Position numbers and translations under genes: made by a program. From NCBI GenBank assembly GCA_016795155.1, contig JAEUIE010000029.1, positions 62,001 to 126,000 on the forward strand: 64,000 nt of DNA. The letters run 5' to 3'. This DNA comes from Planctomycetia bacterium. GTDB taxonomy: Bacteria > Planctomycetota > Planctomycetia > Gemmatales > HRBIN36. Positions 40,622 through 52,400 of the stretch are shown here, piece by piece (position 1 is the stretch's first letter; every line of letters starts with the position of its first letter). The notes under the pieces were generated by a model. It had not been told where the DNA came from, did no database searches, and saw only the letters and a list, made by a program, of their open reading frames with translations.

Positions 40622-43387
40622 ATGAAAATGGAATGTTGCCCATCTCATCATATTCTGCATGAGTTTGTATTTGGGGTATTGGATAAACAAGAAAGTGTTT
40701 CGATTGAAGAACACATTCTGACGTGTACCAGCTGCGCTAATCAACTTGGTACTATCTCCCAATGCGATCCAATCATCGAAACACTACGTGAGCAGTGGAC
40801 CAGGCCTGCCTTCACCATACCAGAGGAAGTTCAGCCAATTCAGCGTCAACTGCATGCAGCTTATAACCAGATTACAACCAGGGTCTCGTTGCTGCATGGA
40901 GTTTCAACCAAATCCAGCTTATTGAAAGACTATCATGATCTTCCGGATATGGACGGAAATGCCGATCAGTCAGATAAGCTGATGCCGGACAAAATAGGAC
41001 ACTATGTCTTACAGGATAAACTTGGGACAGGTGGAACGGGTGAAGTCTATCGTGCCTGGGACGAAACACTCGGGCGTTATGTTGCAATCAAAATAATTCT
41101 GGATCGCAGAGTCTGGCATTCGCAACATATTGAACGCTTCACTTCCGAGGCTGGTACACTTGCTCGGCTGGCGCATCCTCAAATTGTCCAGATTTACGAA
41201 GTGGGTGAAGAAGCAGGTCGCGCCTACCTCGTTCTCGAGTATTTGCCGGGTGGCGACCTGGCAACACTATTACGTGGGGAGCCACAGAATCCTGAAGATA
41301 GTGCATTCCTGGTAGCGCAACTGGCGAGAGCCGTGCATCACGCTCACTCGCAGGGTATCATCCACCGTGATTTAAAGCCTTCGAACATCTTGATTGAGAA
41401 ACCTGTCGATGCAGTGAAAACATTACCTTCACGTCTGTTGAAAGACTTGCGCTGCAAGATTGCAGATTTCGGACTCGCCAAGCGAATGGAAGTACCTGGA
41501 AAGACTGAGTCCGGGACTGTTTTAGGGACTCCAGGCTATTTGGCTCCAGAGAACCTGATGAAGCATCCTGATGAAGCGACACATGGTCCAGCCAGTGATA
41601 TCTACTCACTAGGTGCCATTCTCTACGAACTTCTGACAGGCCGTCCTCCCTTTCGAGGTGAAACGGTTGCTGAAACTCTGGTGCAGATTCAGACTGAATT
41701 GCCTCTTTCACCCAGGAAATTGCGTCCCGGGCTCTCGCGTGAACTTGAAACAATCTGCATGCACTGTCTCGATAAAGAACCTCAGCGTCGATACGCTACC
41801 GCGCTGCAACTGGCAGAAGACCTGGATCGTTTCCTCATGCATGAACCCATCATGGTACGTCCTGCCAATGTGATGGAACGTGCCATGAAGTGGGCTCGCC
41901 GCAAGCCTGCACTAGCTGCCCTGGCCATCGTGCTACTGGCTTCGCTGGCATTGCTGACGGTAGGTGGTATCAGCTACGAGCGGCGGCTACAGGCAGCATT
42001 GCTGAGAACTGAATCTGAGCGAGACCGGGCTGACTCCAATTACCGAAGTGCTCGAGAAGCTCTGGAACGTATGCTCCAGAAATTGGATGATCCGCGACGT
42101 GCCAATGTGCCTCAACTGCAGGCTCTTCGTCGGGAACAACAGCATGAGATTGTGCAATTTCTTCAGACCGTTACTGCCAATACCAGCAACGATCCCAAGA
42201 TCATGAGGGATGTTTCCAAGGCACTGTATACATCCGGACGACTTCGTCTGGTTCTTGGAGAGTTGGAACAAGCCCGTCAGGATCTTCAGCGATCCATTAC
42301 CCTTTTAAGAGAATTGCAACAGCAATCACCTGATGATTCATCGCTACGATTGGATATGGCCGGCAGCCTCCAGGCTCTTGCCGTCACCTACCCAATGGGA
42401 AGCGAAAACCTGCGATTGAATGAGGAAGTCCTCGCTATTCAGACAAAAGTGGCTTTGGAGCAGCCGGAAAATCGCGACATCCAGCGTATGTTGGCCATTA
42501 CCCTCCACAATCAGGGTTCCAACTACATCAGTCTGAAGCAATTAGATAAGGCCGAAGAGTTTCTTCTGAAGTCTATCAAGGTACTGGAGCACATTTCAGT
42601 TGATGTAAACAGTGCACCACAAATTGAATTTGCTGAAACAGAAGTCAATCTCAGTCTGGTGTATGAATCTTTGAAGAAGCCTGAACAGTCAGAACAATTC
42701 TACCTGAGAGCGCTCAAGCGATTTGAATCGATACTACAAAACGACCCTCAGAATATTCGCGCGCAGATCAGCTTGAGTGGCTTGCGAGTCAATCGGGCCA
42801 ACATGCTTGCTTCCAAAGGCAGAAACACAGAAGCTATGACATTGCTGGATGCCAATCTTCACGATTTACAAGCTCTGTTGCAGAGAGAACCGGAGTTCCG
42901 AGATGTAAAAGAAAGGTTGTTTGAGACCCAGGGGACTCGAGGCAATATCCTCGGCCCTCAAAAAAGACATCATGAAGCTGCCGCCGCTTTTCTGGATGTG
43001 GTCCGTTTTGCTGATCCGCGCGAAGCCAACTACTATCAGTTGTTTGTTGCCAGCAATTGGGCAATGGCAGGGGAATATCGTCTCAGTTTGGAAGCATGCA
43101 AACTGGCCGGTCAGTATGCTGGATTGAACTTTGAGCAGAAAGCATACCTGGCCATGACGTACTGCCGCAATGCTGCACAGATTGTGAAAGACACCACGAT
43201 TTCAACCGCCGAAAAGGATAAACAGATTCAGCAATGCAGTCATCAAGCGCTTCACTGGTTATCAGAAGCAAAAAAACAGGCTGGAGCAGCAGCCTGGATT
43301 CGATTGAAACAATCACTATCCCAGGATGCCATGTGGCTGCCAATTCGTGAACACCTGCCTGCATGGGACTGGGTCAAGCAGTCGTAA
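40622..43387 (+). CDS. Membrane Ser/Thr protein kinase with N-terminal anti-sigma-like zinc motif and TPR repeats (pair 3)
   Basis: This protein of about 921 residues begins with CCPSHHILHEF and EEHILTCTSCANQL, the H-x3-C-x2-C signature of ZAS anti-sigma domains. The kinase domain has a glycine loop GTGGTGEVY near 134, Lys157 in VAIK, HRD near 248-250, DFGLAKRM and GTPGYLAPENL. One membrane helix (ALAIVLLASLALLTVGGI) follows near 430-450, then a coiled segment and TPR-like helices to the C-terminus. ZAS-kinase fusions imply that the kinase binds the cognate sigma factor and releases it on activation; this is inference from architecture. Its stop lies directly before the next reading frame, so it is co-transcribed with the giant protein. 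Confidence 0.9.
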   Translation: MKMECCPSHHILHEFVFGVLDKQESVSIEEHILTCTSCANQLGTISQCDPIIETLREQWTRPAFTIPEEVQPIQRQLHAAYNQITTRVSLLHGVSTKSSLLKDYHDLPDMDGNADQSDKLMPDKIGHYVLQDKLGTGGTGEVYRAWDETLGRYVAIKIILDRRVWHSQHIERFTSEAGTLARLAHPQIVQIYEVGEEAGRAYLVLEYLPGGDLATLLRGEPQNPEDSAFLVAQLARAVHHAHSQGIIHRDLKPSNILIEKPVDAVKTLPSRLLKDLRCKIADFGLAKRMEVPGKTESGTVLGTPGYLAPENLMKHPDEATHGPASDIYSLGAILYELLTGRPPFRGETVAETLVQIQTELPLSPRKLRPGLSRELETICMHCLDKEPQRRYATALQLAEDLDRFLMHEPIMVRPANVMERAMKWARRKPALAALAIVLLASLALLTVGGISYERRLQAALLRTESERDRADSNYRSAREALERMLQKLDDPRRANVPQLQALRREQQHEIVQFLQTVTANTSNDPKIMRDVSKALYTSGRLRLVLGELEQARQDLQRSITLLRELQQQSPDDSSLRLDMAGSLQALAVTYPMGSENLRLNEEVLAIQTKVALEQPENRDIQRMLAITLHNQGSNYISLKQLDKAEEFLLKSIKVLEHISVDVNSAPQIEFAETEVNLSLVYESLKKPEQSEQFYLRALKRFESILQNDPQNIRAQISLSGLRVNRANMLASKGRNTEAMTLLDANLHDLQALLQREPEFRDVKERLFETQGTRGNILGPQKRHHEAAAAFLDVVRFADPREANYYQLFVASNWAMAGEYRLSLEACKLAGQYAGLNFEQKAYLAMTYCRNAAQIVKDTTISTAEKDKQIQQCSHQALHWLSEAKKQAGAAAWIRLKQSLSQDAMWLPIREHLPAWDWVKQS

Positions 43388-43420
43388 ATGATGTCTCACA
43401 CCGAGACACAGGAGTATTTT

Positions 43421-46400
43421 ATGTTCAAGGTCAAGGGAAATCGTGCAGCCAGCCGTAGTTGCAGAATATCCAGCATTACTAAATCATATCGTCCTTATGT
43501 TGAATCGCTTGAAGAACGTCTGTTGCTTGCCAATGACTTGTATCGTGTGCCCGGAGTCTTGGGCGAAACGGTTAAGCTGCAGTTCACTCTGAGTAGCAAA
43601 ACCAGCACGGCCAATAACGAACTGGGCATCTATCTGGTGGACGACTCTCTGGGACGAGTCAATGGAATATTGCCGAACCAGACAGGATATGCGCAGGCCG
43701 CTGCCTCGCGTGCTCAACAGTTGTTCGCTGATTCTGCTACCGTTGGAACCAGGCAGGAAATCGTTGCTGAAGCTGGACAGCAGTTTGGGTATCTCCTGGT
43801 TAAGCGGGGTTCGTTGCAGGAGTGGAGTGAGTCGAATCCTGACAATCTGCCACAGCAATCTCCATTGCTTTTATTTTCCTTTGATGGAGCAAATCCGGAA
43901 CTTCGCGATGCTGTGCGCACCAAAAGCCTGACGGCTGATACTACCCAGGTGCGCTGGGAAGATTCCCTGACCGCTGCCGGACGATTGTTTAATGATCAAA
44001 CCTTTAGCATCAAGCCGGTTCGCGAGTCTGTCCTGCAGATTCCGGGACAGCCAGGGCAGACCGTAGCCACCCATTTTACTCTGGCAGCGCGCTCTGCAGG
44101 CTACCGCAACGAAGCAGGGTTTTTCCTGGTGGATGATGCAAGTGGTTCGATCAACGGAATCATGCCTGGGGATGCTGGTTACGCGCAAGCAGCGCTAATG
44201 AGCGAATCCAGACAGGTAATCTTCAGCAAGAACAGTCGAGTCGGTACCTCGCGCAAGGTTAGTCTGCCCTCGCAAAGTTTCGTCGTGTTCTACATGGTGC
44301 AGAACAGCACCACAGCAGAATTTCTCAACAAAAATCCTGGTAACCAGCGAGGGCAGGGGCCATTGGCATTCTTCTCCCTTCAGCAAGCCAATCCAGACCT
44401 GATCAACCATCAAATATGGTTTAACTTCAAATCGTTTGGATTTGAAGACATTTTTGGTGGAGGAGACAGAGATTTCAACGACATCCTCGTGAGATTCACG
44501 ATGTCGAATCCCCAGGGTCCGGTAGTACCGCCTGAGAGTAATGCACCTGTGATCTCGGCAGCATTGTCTCAGGATACAGCACCAGGCGGGACCACCAATA
44601 ATGATACCATCACATTCAACCCGCAGGTGCAGGGTACTGTAACTGATCAAAGCCGTATTACTTCTTTTCGTGCAGGACTTGATAGCGCAACGTTGCAGCA
44701 GTTCGTCAACCTCACATCACGTCTCAACAGCAACGGTAACTTCGTTATTGACCGCAGCTTGCTGAATCAATTGGCGGGCGGTGTACTATCTGATGGTGAA
44801 CATACACTCAAGTTGATAGCCAGCGATCAATTCAACAATACTTCAGCTATTTACACCGTACCTTTCGTTCTGGACTCGCAAATTGCCTTGACAGTTGATT
44901 TGGCTGGTGATTCAGACACTCCACCCGTTGGCGATTTGAAAACGTCGCTGTCAGTCATCAATCTTACCGGGCAAACTGATCCAGGTGCTGTTGTGGAACT
45001 GGTGGGTAGCGCCATGACTACCATTGCCAACAGTCTGGGGAGTTACACCCTCACAGGAATAGGTTTATCCATTGGTAACAATCTTTTCTCCATCAAAGCC
45101 ACGGATATTGCTGGTAATGAACGCATCAGCAATATAACGATTGAACATGAGCCGCCAGGCGATTGTGGTTTTGATGATGAACTGACTGGATGGATTGTCG
45201 AAGAACTCGGCGGCAGTCTGGCTGGTAAGGGCACCGTCTCTGTGCTCGGCGGCTCTGCAACTATTCATGAAGGTGATTCCTATCTGGTCAGTCTTTCCAA
45301 AGACTTCATCGTTCCAACCAATGGCACAGCCCGACTGAGTATCGAGTTTTCGACACCGCAGTTTGATTCCACTGCCGTCGCGCGTTTGCGAGACGCTTTC
45401 GAGATTGCCTACGTTGATGCAACTGGTAACAGTCTTGTTTTGCCTTTCTCCATAACGCGAGATGCGTATTACAACGCAACGGAAGGCTTGTCACCGCTGT
45501 TGGCTGCGGGCGTGTTTGAAAGTCAGGGCCGATTGAATGTCAACCTGGCTGGAATCGCTCCCGGTACCACAGGCCGACTTTATCTTCGCTTGTTCAATAA
45601 TGATGGTGACACACAATCACAAGTCACTATCCATTGCGTCAGGCAGGAGCAAGATCCTGGCTTGACTCCGCCCAGTGCAACCTTCTCGACAGCAACTCCG
45701 CCAACGCCATCACCTATCTCTGTTGATATCAGCAATCTGTTAAATGTAAGTGGCAGCATTCACGGGGTGTATGGCCAAAGCAGTTACTTTGCCAACAACG
45801 ATACTGCATATTCTACCCTTGCGCTGAAGAATATCGGCAGCTATGGTATTGGGGGGCCAGTTCTTGTTGTTATCGATCAACTCTCTGATCCTACTGTGGT
45901 GCCTCAGGGAATTGATGGCATTCTCCCTGATGGCCGGGGCTATTACAACTTCACGAGTCAGTTAAATGATGACAAGCTGGAACCAGGAAATACGAGTCAA
46001 GCCAAAGCATTGAGGTTTTATTCACCTGACAACAAACCCTTCACGTATCAGTTAACCGTGTTGGCGCAGGCGAATCGTGATCCTGAATTTGTTTCTCATG
46101 CGTTACCGGACGTCATGGTAGGTCGCACCTATCGTTATGCTGCTCAGGCAGTCGATCCAGATGGCGATACAGTGTCGTATCAACTAATCGCTGGGCCAGT
46201 TGGAATGTCGTTGCATCCAGCCACGGGGCAGGTGATCTGGATTCCTTCGCTTGAACAGATTGGTAATCACACAGTTATTCTTCAGGCAAACGATGGTCGA
46301 GGCGGTTTAGCGACACAGCAGTTTACTATTGCGGTGCGTGAGACAATTCCTAATCGTCCACCCATTATAACCAGTACACCAGTCGTCGATGCCTATGTCA

Positions 46401-49400
46401 ACAATATCGGCGCACCTTCAAACCTTCAGTACCGCTACGATGTAAAGGGCTTTGATCCAGACTTTGATCCGACCAGTTTCAGTCTGACAATATTCCCCGC
46501 AGGGATGACGATTAATGCCAGTACCGGCGTCATTACCTGGACACCCACCGGTCTGCAACTGGGCGATCATGCAGTCAAGGTCAAGCTCAGTGATGGCCGT
46601 GGTGGTGAGGCTGAACAGTCTTTCACGGTAACCGTGCATAATCCCAACGATAACAATGTTCCCCTCTTCGTAAGTGTTCCTCCCACACAGGTCGTCTCCG
46701 GACAAACTCTGCGTTATGATTCACTGGCCATTGATCCTGATGAGGATGCCATCAGCTACAGTGTTGTCAATGGCCCGGCAGGGCTGGTGATTCATCCGGA
46801 AACGGGCATCGTTACCTGGAATACATCCGGAGCCATCATTGGAAACCATCTAATCACGTTGAAGGCCAGCGATGGCAAGGGTGGGGAGGCCTTACAGACG
46901 TTTACTGTTAATGTGCAAGCCGGCCCAGGCGGCACGATTAGCGGCCGCAAGCTTCAGGAAGGAGTCATTGAGTTTGCTGTTCCTGCCACATCGCATCCAT
47001 GGTTGGCAGGAATGCCCAATGAAACGGTTACTGTCACTGGCGATAGTGCTCCGGCACAATCTCCTACTCTGGCTGGTATCTCGGTGACACCTGGGCAGGT
47101 GCTCAATTTTCTCAGTGTAGGCTCTACCAGTGTTGAACCGAATACATCCTATACTCCTGATGGCACTCGCGGCTACTTTTTAGCCATAGGTGAAGAGAAT
47201 GGCATCAGTACCGTCATTGCCCCGTACGCCAGCGTTCTTGCTGTCTTTCTGGGTGATGACCGACCAGATCAGACACCTGCTCCCGAATTGCTGATGTTCA
47301 ATGATGATGGGAACGTTCCAGGCGGCATCAACTATACTTCATTGTCCCCACTGCTCAAGCAGGTCTTCTTTATTGGCGATGGACGAACCAATACCGGTGT
47401 CACCCAGCAGATCACTGTTCCTGCTGGCGCCACCAGACTCTTTATCGGTATTGCCGATAACCCTTCCTATGCCAACAACAACGGCAACCTCTCGGTGCTG
47501 GTCTCCGCTGGCCAGATGATTGCTCCCATTCTGCTTAACGAAACTGAATTCAGCCCGGCGAATTGGACGTTTGCACAAGGGCCAATTCATGACGGCAACC
47601 CATCACTGAGTGGACCCAATGCAGTCACGATTGAACACCGTACCACCGGTGGCAATCCCGGAGCTACTCAATACATCCGGGAGTTCATGCGAGTTGGTGA
47701 TTTCATCAGCACCATCGGCAGCAGTAATAATCTTATCTATACACCACAAACCCAGGGTGCCATTCACAGCATTGATGCCTCGGTTGATCTGATGCAGAAC
47801 CATGTCGAAGAACCTGGGCAATACCCGGCGGGCACGGTCTGGAAGATCATGATTGAACAGAATGGTGTTCGCTATTATGACAAGCAGTTGCGAGTAGGAC
47901 TCAACAATTTTGACGAATGGAAGACCTTCACCGCCAGCGGCCTCCGTGAAACCGATTTCGATACCAATGTCATGGTTGGTTTTACAGGTGGTACCATCCC
48001 CAGTGAACCTGACGGTCAACATCCTGATTTCTCCGCCAATGCTGCGCCGATGACATTTGGCTTCGTTGACTGCAATGCTGGGGGTGGGCCTCAGGGTGCT
48101 CCGCTCAGTACTGCAGTCCTGATCGACAACCTCAACATAATCATCAATCGTCAAACACCCACGACGGGGCTTTCAAGCTGGGTCGTCTATCTCGACCAGA
48201 ACAACAACGGTGTCCGTGATCCTGGAGAACAATACCAGGTTACCGATGGACAGGGAAACTACCAGTTCAGCAACCTGCCAAGTGGTCAGTACATCGTTCG
48301 AGAAGATGCCCAGCCGATTGCCTCGCAATCGTATCTCTACTCCGATGGTGAGTTCGCACCTGCACACTGGCAGGATAGCACCGTCTTCCTTCGCGATGGC
48401 AATCCTTCTCTATCAGGCCCGTTGGTAGTAGGTCCTTCACTGCGCACGACAGGTGGCAATCCTGCCAACTATCGCTACCAGGCCGATGACTTCCGAGTGG
48501 GCGATTGGATTGCTACGGCCAGCATCAATTCGACAGCGATTTATGATCCGCAAGTACAGGGGGCCTTGGCCAGCGTCGATTTCTCCATGGATGTGATTCA
48601 ATTTCCACCGGTTCTGCCTGGTCAGGGTCCGGGCGGAACTGCATTTGTCATCGCATTGCGGCAGAATGGTCAGCTTTATTTTGGGACACCCTTTGGCAAC
48701 GGCTCCACAACCTGGCGAAATTACACAACAAACGGTATGACAGCCGAAGACTTTGATATCGCGATCGTCCCCGAAGAGCGACTGGGCAATCATCCAGATT
48801 TCTCCGCCAATGGGGCGCCGATCGAATTTGGTTATGGTCACTGGATTAATGGTTTTGGCACACCGGGCTTCAGGCTGCTGAATGAATTTGGCGTCGATAA
48901 CTGGGCAGTGACAGTACAGAACATTGGACAAACAGGTTTATGGGAACAAGTCAGTCCGTCGAATCCTTCATTCCACAGTGTTGATCTCGCAGCAGGGGCA
49001 ACAGCTACAGGAATGGACTTTATCAATCGACGACTGGCCGATGCAGGGCCGGAATTTACTTCCGAGCCTATACGCACTGCACAAGTGAATGAACTGTACC
49101 TGTACAACGTTGAAGCAATAGGTTCTGGCGGCATTACTTACGATTTGCCTCAGCGACCGGCAGGCATGGCAATCGATCCTGTAACAGGCTTGCTGGCCTG
49201 GCGGCCTGGCGAAGTACAGGAAGGCATGCAGAGTGTTGTCATTCGCATTCGCGATGGTCAAGGCAGAATCGCTCTCCAATCATTCTCCATTGATGTCAGT
49301 CCGGGAAATACTGCACCAGCGTTTATTTCAAATCCTGTCTTGCAGGCTGCATTGAATCGCCCATGGCAATATCGTGCCCAGGCCGTTGATGCTGATAACG

Positions 49401-52400
49401 ATCCATTGACTTTTGCGTTGGTCAATGGTCCCACGGGTTTGACTGTCTCCAGCAGTGGATGGGTCACCTGGACTCCATCAGCAGGCCAGCTCGGAACTCA
49501 TCAGGTACAGTTGCGTGTCAGCGACGGGCAGGGTGCTGAAGCATTCCAGCAGTTTACCCTCTCCGTAGCAGCCTCCGTTCCCAATTCTGATCCGGTATTG
49601 ACGGGAACTCCACGCACCCAGGTCCGCATCGGCGATCAATATTTCACCCAGTTCACCGGCTGGGATGCAGAAGGCGATCCCCTCCATTATTCATTACCAT
49701 CGGCACCTGCTGGAATGTCGATCAATAACGAAGGCCAAATCACTTTTATTCCTGATGCCGGTCAGTTTGGTTCGCATTCTGTAACAGTGCGTGTTGAAGA
49801 TGGACAGGGTGGCTCGGCTGAAAAGAGTTTTGTGCTGAATGTTGTCGGGCAGGAAGTCAATCACGCACCAGTCATTACCTCAACTGCACCCAGTGCAGCT
49901 ACGGTTAACCGCACTCTGCGCTATGCACCATCCTTCACTGATGCTGATGGCGATCCGGTTATCTGGTCACTGGTTTCCGCACCGGCAGGCATGGGAATAG
50001 ATCCAATCACTGGTACTATTCTCTGGCGGCCTGCTGTCAATCAGCTTGGTACTCATACGGTAGTTCTGCAGGCAATTGATCCCAAATTAGCCAGCACAAC
50101 ACAGACATTTTCCATCGTTGTGCGTGGAAACAACACGCCACCGGTTATTCTCTCGAGTGCCATCACCGAAGCAGCAATCCAGCAGGATTATGAGTACCGG
50201 GTACAGGCTCAGGATGCAGAAGGGGATCAACTAGTTTATTCCCTTACCACTGCACCGGCTGGCATGGTGATCAATCCTGATTCCGGCATCATCACCTGGA
50301 CTCCTGCCAGCGGACAAACAGGTAATCACAGTGTTCAGGTGACTGTCGCCGATGAGCAAGGCGGACAAGCTGTCCAGAACTTCACTGTCGTTGTGAGTGC
50401 AACAGGATTCAATCGATCGCCAGTGATCACTTCGACTCCATTACTGAAAGCTTCTTTCAATCGGCTTTACAGCTACCAGGTGGAAGCAGTAGACCCTGAG
50501 AACGATGCTATCACCTTTGCACTGCTCAGTGGCCCTTCTGGCATCTCGATCAATAGCACAACAGGCCTCCTCACTTGGACACCCACACCTGCCCAGTTTG
50601 GTTCACACCTGGTAACGGTGGGTGCCCGTGACTCCAGCGGGGTGTACGGTCAGCAGACCTATCGCATCAGCGTCATCGAAAATCAGGCGCCTGTTATCAC
50701 TTCGTCTCCGAAAACAACAGGAACTTCAGGGACGTTGTATCTTTATGATGTTCTGGCGAGCGACCCTGATGGCGATACTCTCACCTACAGCCTGACTCAA
50801 TTCCAGGCAGGCATGACCATCGATGCTCAGGGAAGAGTTCGTTGGATGGTACCGCAGGCGCAAGGATCCGTGGATATCGGCATTACCATTACTGATGGTC
50901 GAGGCGGTGTAACCAACCAGACCTATCAACTGACTGTCACGGGAGATACTCAGGCTCCACAGGTGAGTGTCAGTGTCGATCCCAATCCGGCGGTCATTGG
51001 CAATGCCGTGCTGATGCGGGTGAATGCTACTGATAATGATCGTATTGCTTCGCTGCAATTGCGTCTGAATGGCACCATTATTCCGCTAGCTGCTGATGGC
51101 ACCGCCATGGTGGATGCAGTCGCAGCTGGCAATTTTCCCATCGAAGCTATCGCCACCGACGCTGCTGGTAATCAGGGTGTTTTCACGACCAATCTGGTTG
51201 TGGTGGATGAAGATGATCCCACCGGTGAAGGGCCTGATATTGTCATCAGCAGTCCCAGTGACAACGCCAATGTATCATCCGTTGCCGACCTGATAGGCAG
51301 CATCAGCAGTGCATCAGGTGTCAGTTTCTGGACCGTTTCCATCGCTCCTTATGGGGGGACGGAATTCCGCCAACTGGCATCTGGTACCGGTGCCGTCACA
51401 AATGATGTACTGGCAGTTATTGATCCAACACTTTTGGCCAACGATCAATACATCGTTCGTGTTATTGCACGAGATAGTCTCAATCGCAGCAGCAAGATCG
51501 ATGTTGCCATCAATGTGCAAGGTGAACTCAAGCTTGGTCGGTTCCGCCAGGAGTTTATCGATCTGACCATTCCGCTTGCGGGTATTCCCATTGAGATCCG
51601 CCGAGTCTATGACACATTGAATTCCGGCATTCAGGGTGACTTTGGTTATGGCTGGTCGCTTTCGATTGCAGATCCACGCATACGTGAAACGGTACCTCAG
51701 AACATTGGTAACGGATTCTTTGGCCCTGAAGCAGCACCATTTAAGGAAGGAACCAAAGTCTACCTGACAACGCCGAACGGTAAGAGGGTGGGCTTTACGC
51801 TGGCCATGGATGCCATCAGCGTGCCCTTCTTTGGCATCTTTTACCGTCCGCGTTTTGTTGCTGATCCTGGTGTATTTGAAAAACTCGATGTTCTGACACA
51901 GCCGGGCAATGCCTTTGGCGATCTCTACGTCAAACTGCCCGATGATACTTTCACATTGCCCATGGCCATTTTTGGGGGTCGTTTCAATCCCGATAGCTAC
52001 AACCTGACCATGACGGATGGAACCATTTACCGTTACAACCAGCATACTGGATTGAGAGAAGTAGTGGATCCGAATGGCAACACACTAACCTTTGGAGCCG
52101 ATGGTATCACCAGCAGTCTGGGAGTCAGTATTCAATTTCTCCGTGATGCCAGGGGGCGGATTGCGGAAATCATTGATCCCAGTGGAAAGAGTCTGCGTTA
52201 CACCTATGATGCAGCAGGTAATCTGGTTAACTACTCAGACCAGCTACATCAGCAGACGCAGTATCAGTATCTTGCCAGTCCTGCTCACTACATTTCCCGG
52301 CTGATTGATCCGCGAGGTAACACGGCATTGGAAATGCAATACGATCCGATTACCGGACGTGCTACCGGCCTGGTTGATGCATCCGGCCTTCCTGTGATTT

